Positions 63,422 to 64,000 of a stretch of 64,000 nt of DNA are shown one piece after another (the stretch's first letter is position 1; each line of letters opens with the position of its first letter). The DNA is taken from NCBI GenBank assembly GCA_963920575.1, contig OY986966.1:17541888-17605887 (forward strand). The letters run 5' to 3'. The notes under the pieces are model-generated. The model made no database searches. It saw nothing but the letters and a program-made list of their open reading frames with translations, and was not told the origin of the DNA. The DNA is from Narthecium ossifragum. Taxonomy: Eukaryota > Streptophyta > Magnoliopsida > Dioscoreales > Nartheciaceae. A program made the translations under genes and the position numbers.

Positions 63422-64000
63422 TGATCGCTCACAAACGTCGTCGTTAAAACGTTGCAAACTCAATCAAATATTAAATTTATAATCCTTATTCAATCACTAA
63501 ACTACTAGGTAGAAATAGCGGTGAAGTCGGAAGTCGATCCATAGGGAAAACGTTGGAAATCAAAATCGATTCTCAAAACCCTAAAACTAAGGAAAAGAAT
63601 CAAAGATAGAATAGATTAAACTAATGAAGAAAATAAATAAAAGGTTGATCAATTTGAATCAATGGATAAGTGACTTAGGAATTACTCAATCCGCCCTAAT
63701 TTCGCCTTCAATCTTCTCTAGTTATCCTCTTGTTCCCTTCTCTAAACATTATGAATCCACAGCTTCTTAAGCTTACATGAATTCCGAAAATAAGGTTTAT
63801 GTTTCCAACGGCATAATCTATCTTTGTTTAGCATAAATCATCTTTGGTCCTACGATTACATTAAATTATTCTACTCCTAATGACCTTAGCATGACTTATC
63901 TTCACGTAGTATAGACTATCTCAAAGGTAAACCAAAAACCACATGAAAACCATCTTATGAATCTCTACAATCAATCACAGAAATCATGTAGGACTGAAAA
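63422..64000 (-). repeat. Array LTR 3, cut by the window edge
   Basis: The first 579 bp are present and differ from LTR 2 at one position (ATCATG versus ATCAAG near 63985). The rest lies outside the window. Confidence 0.88.

Larger units (their letters stand above)
52301..64000 (-). mobile_element. Tandem LTR element array (LTR-internal-LTR-internal-LTR)
   Basis: A minus-strand non-autonomous LTR element occurs as a tandem array: LTR 52301-53742, internal 53743-57862, LTR 57863-59301, internal 59302-63421, LTR 63422 to the window end. The second repeat lies exactly 5559 bp after the first through most of its length. The internal copies differ at only about four bases. Such arrays arise by unequal exchange between the two LTRs of one element. 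It lies in the 3' part of gypsy B; the right end is outside the window. Confidence 0.9.

Overview
This 64 kb window looks like intergenic DNA from a large, repeat-rich flowering-plant genome. I found no complete host gene, tRNA or rRNA. The lineages present are all typical of seed plants: a TNT1-like Ty1/copia element, a Tekay/Del-like chromovirus, an Athila/Tat-like Ty3/gypsy element, large non-autonomous LTR elements, L1-type LINEs carrying an RNase H, and a probable Helitron end. The plant species cannot be named from the sequence.

Layout, left to right. 1-2873 holds a copia gag scrap, a 708-bp solo LTR with a perfect target duplication (1031-1738), and exon-like sequence of uncertain origin. 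2874-3133 is one end of a minus-strand TNT1-like copia element whose body and other LTR lie at 27395-30301. The 24 kb between them is a chromovirus ('gypsy A', 3134-27394). Its 5' LTR was hit by a 6.1-kb non-autonomous element (3727-9859), and its gag-pol (11690-26404) is cut by three solo LTRs: 14310-17121, 17789-20221 and 20733-25512. The last of these contains another solo LTR (22827-25258). 30302-37614 holds an old inverted repeat, a chromodomain scrap, a 4.5-kb LINE (31680-36190) and a second LINE fragment. 37615-39839 is an LTR related to gypsy A, broken by a probable Helitron terminus (39840 onward). 41390-52300 is an Athila/Tat-like element ('gypsy B') whose reverse transcriptase is split by a solo LTR (46780-49240). 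52301-64000 is a minus-strand tandem array LTR-internal-LTR-internal-LTR with a 5559-bp period.

Target-site duplications make the nesting order readable: copia, then gypsy A inside it, then solo LTRs inside gypsy A, then a solo LTR inside a solo LTR. Every coding region except the LINE 3' ORF and the short ORFs of the non-autonomous elements carries stops, frameshifts or insertions, so the window is a graveyard and not an active gene cluster.

The most unusual signal is not a gene. About 75-80 copies of the 8-mer GATCGATC (roughly one is expected by chance) are arranged as pairs 20-24 bp apart, most often 22. Each pair with its spacer tends to form a hairpin. These pairs lie upstream of TATA boxes in LTRs of unrelated superfamilies. 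In four of those LTR types (two copia, two gypsy/non-autonomous) they are followed by a shared TAATCCG box exactly 20 or 21 bp before TATAAAT. This looks like a promoter module shared between, or converged on by, unrelated retrotransposons.
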